A stretch of 37,424 nt of DNA. It comes from Nemertoderma westbladi (taxonomy: Eukaryota > Xenacoelomorpha > Nemertodermatida > Nemertodermatidae). The translations under genes and the position numbers were made by a program. This document shows, in pieces, positions 35,636-37,424 of this stretch. The notes beneath the pieces are model-generated. The model searched no databases and had not been told where the DNA came from. It saw only the letters and a list, made by a program, of their open reading frames with translations. The stretch is from positions 25,001 to 62,424 of the forward strand of contig JAUCBJ010005519.1 of NCBI GenBank assembly GCA_032718475.1. Reading direction: 5' to 3'. How positions within the stretch are numbered: position 1 is the stretch's first letter; each line of letters begins with the position of its first letter.

Positions 35636-37424
35636 ATGTCTGATACTAAGCAGAACCTGTCAGACAGTTTATTAGATGTAACTATCTGCGACTCAGATAG
35701 AGACGTACAACCGTCTGGTCGTAAATCCAGTTCACCTCCCACTGTGAGGAAGGTCATCCCTCCAGTAGTAATAACAGAACCTAGGCTGGTCCAACATCGT
35801 AGGTCTATCATAGGCACTCGAGCTCAGGTCAAGCGGGACCAAAAGGCAGCGGAACAGCAACAACCCGCTAGTCAAGAACTTATTCCTCAGCGGCCCAGCA
35901 GCTCCAGTAGTGAGGATACTGTAGAGCTGACACCCGAGCGCGGAGCAGAGATGACGGATGCGGTTTATACGGATCCCCTTCTCATCCTTCCTGCAGCCGT
36001 GCTCGCTGGGTTATTGATCGCGGTGGAAGAACACCAGATCGATTGGGCGAGAAGTCAACGGTCAACTAGAGATAGCTACGCGGGATACACGAGTGAAGAA
36101 CTGAAGTCTATTGTCGAGTCGCAATGGAACTTCCCCGGACCCGGACTCCCGTTTGATTTATCAGAAGCTGCCTGGGAAGACATACACCGGATGGGAGTAG
36201 CCAAGGAAACCATCGATCCAGCTGTATGGAAGAGGTCCGCAGCCGGATACGCACAGGGATTCTTCAGCTCTATGGAGCGAGTAGAGAGACAACTGTTTCA
36301 ACAACCTCAAGGACCTCAAGAGCAGGGATCGCTGCTTTATCAAGTTAGAGAAAGAGTTTTGCGGATTAGGCTAATCTTATCCGCCTTTGAGGAGGCTTCT
36401 AAAAGAAAACAAGACACGTCGTTGCAAGTTGCCGTAAAAACTTGGTTTCAACGGGTGAGTCGCCAGGTTCAAGGAGCAGCTCAGTGGAAAGCTCAGTTGG
36501 AGGAGCGCTCAACCCATGGAGAATCGACGGACGCTATTTTTTCCCAAGTGGAAAGTGAAGCGACGGCAGAGAAACCGCATAAGAAGGATGCCATTGATAT
36601 CTATCTGTCAGACTATCAGCGTTTTTTGGGAGATGATGAGTTGAGGAGAAGGTTAGAGGGACTTAGCCCTAATAGCGAAGGAGCCAAACTCGTGTTAGAT
36701 GCGATTGATGTGGATAGGTTAGCGGCGAACCAAGCTAAATTCGATGAACAACTCCGCATCGCTAGAGAACAAGAAGAACAAGTAAAGAAAAAACGTATAG
36801 AAGACAGAAAAGCAGCGGCAGTAGCAGCAGCAGTGGCAGCTGCAGAAGCAGAAACAAAAGCGGCAGCGGCAGTGGCAGAAGCAGAAACAAAAGCGGCAGC
36901 GGCAGTGGCAGCAGCAGAGGCAAAAGCGGCAGTAGCAGCAGCAAAGGCAGCGGCCGAAGCGGAAGGACGCAAGCGGGAGGCAGTGGCAGAAGCCGAACGG
37001 AGAGCGACTGAAGAAACCACCCAATTAGAATTGGAAAACATTCAGGAGAATCAAGACTGCATAAATAAACAGTTAACAGCTAGTAATATGCAGATGATGA
37101 ATCGATCTACTCCCAAACGACAGGGATATACATCATCTGAGGAAGGCGATACCACCGACACTGAAGGCGGAAGAAATCGATCTCGCCTAAGCAGACGTAA
37201 AAGAACATTCCACCGGCAGAAATTGCCTGATTTGCCTCCAGCTGTTAGAAGGCAACTAAATAACACCAAAGTAGGTAGTACAGAACCCACAGACCAAATA
37301 ATTACAATAGAGAGACTCCCTACTATAGTAGATGAGCCTGAAATAATTAGGCCTGTTCCCGAAGCTACCCTTTCGGTAGTAGAGACACCTGTACTCCCTG
37401 AACCTACTTCTCAATTCCCTTTGC
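35636..37424 (+). CDS. Unrecognised partial ORF, possibly Gag-like
   Basis: An ATG-started frame open for 596 codons to the window edge, without stops. Features in order: a polar Ser/Pro-rich N-terminus (residues 1 to about 105); a hydrophobic helix LLILPAAVLAGLLIAV (about 115-130); a mixed-charge globular part with QWNFPGPGLPFDLSEAAWED and SVRR-type basic helices; an Ala-rich charged helix of repeated AAAVAEAETK-like blocks (about 390-460), probably coiled coil; then a basic segment (SRLSRRKRTFHRQK) and an acidic, Pro-rich end. No zinc knuckle, protease or polymerase motif is reached. Size, composition and position behind a LINE breakpoint would fit a retroelement Gag, but a host gene is not excluded. 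Confidence 0.55.
   Translation, partial: MSDTKQNLSDSLLDVTICDSDRDVQPSGRKSSSPPTVRKVIPPVVITEPRLVQHRRSIIGTRAQVKRDQKAAEQQQPASQELIPQRPSSSSSEDTVELTPERGAEMTDAVYTDPLLILPAAVLAGLLIAVEEHQIDWARSQRSTRDSYAGYTSEELKSIVESQWNFPGPGLPFDLSEAAWEDIHRMGVAKETIDPAVWKRSAAGYAQGFFSSMERVERQLFQQPQGPQEQGSLLYQVRERVLRIRLILSAFEEASKRKQDTSLQVAVKTWFQRVSRQVQGAAQWKAQLEERSTHGESTDAIFSQVESEATAEKPHKKDAIDIYLSDYQRFLGDDELRRRLEGLSPNSEGAKLVLDAIDVDRLAANQAKFDEQLRIAREQEEQVKKKRIEDRKAAAVAAAVAAAEAETKAAAAVAEAETKAAAAVAAAEAKAAVAAAKAAAEAEGRKREAVAEAERRATEETTQLELENIQENQDCINKQLTASNMQMMNRSTPKRQGYTSSEEGDTTDTEGGRNRSRLSRRKRTFHRQKLPDLPPAVRRQLNNTKVGSTEPTDQIITIERLPTIVDEPEIIRPVPEATLSVVETPVLPEPTSQFPL

Noticed and set aside
36616-37041. Minus-strand Ala/Ser-rich and Cys/Phe-rich frames
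   Set aside because: They mirror the Ala-rich codon run of the plus-strand frame from 35636 and have no independent support.

Overview
The window looks like genomic DNA of an invertebrate animal. It has spliced exons with GT/AG borders and phase-consistent joins, an SREBP-type transcription factor, non-LTR retrotransposons, a tRNA-derived SINE and very large tandem-repeat arrays in AT-rich introns. The SINE tail resembles tails I associate with molluscan SINEs, but this is from memory and the species cannot be fixed.

The backbone is a filamin-like gene on the minus strand. Eight exons between 23452 and 690 encode about 700 residues of consecutive Ig-like filamin repeats. The seven exon-exon joins keep the reading frame, and six of them rebuild or continue recognisable filamin repeats. 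Both ends of the gene, including the actin-binding domain, lie outside the window.

Its introns hold most of the rest. The 8.3-kb intron between exons 14631-14807 and 6199-6345 contains a complete plus-strand SREBP gene, uninterrupted over 1030 codons (9135-12227). A fold-back inverted repeat lies upstream of it and a 28-copy, 50-bp array containing telomere-type TTAGGG repeats lies downstream. The intron at 16453-21984 contains a SINE-like element that appears to carry about 74 copies of a 36-bp unit, plus a 17-bp minisatellite arranged as two opposed arms.

The most unusual observation is that three satellite arrays are built from the exon-intron junctions of filamin itself. The 31-bp array (1-714) and the 30-bp array (14868-16278) repeat the last coding bases of the adjoining exon together with its GTAAGT donor. 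The 34-bp-class array (1281-5330) repeats the branch-point and acceptor region of the adjoining exon, in some units with 14-16 further exon bases. The pre-mRNA therefore carries dozens of copies of its own splice sites beside the true ones.

Right of 23.5 kb the DNA is mostly transposon. There is a decayed 5'-truncated LINE (minus, 23604-24575). A larger plus-strand LINE (about 24.7-32.29 kb) has a Ulp1/C48-protease-like ORF1 and an ORF2 with apurinic-type endonuclease and reverse transcriptase. It stops exactly at the catalytic FADD box, where other DNA begins. That downstream DNA has a 288-bp direct duplication with a strongly conserved core and a 596-codon open frame running off the window, perhaps the Gag-like frame of an element inserted into the LINE.
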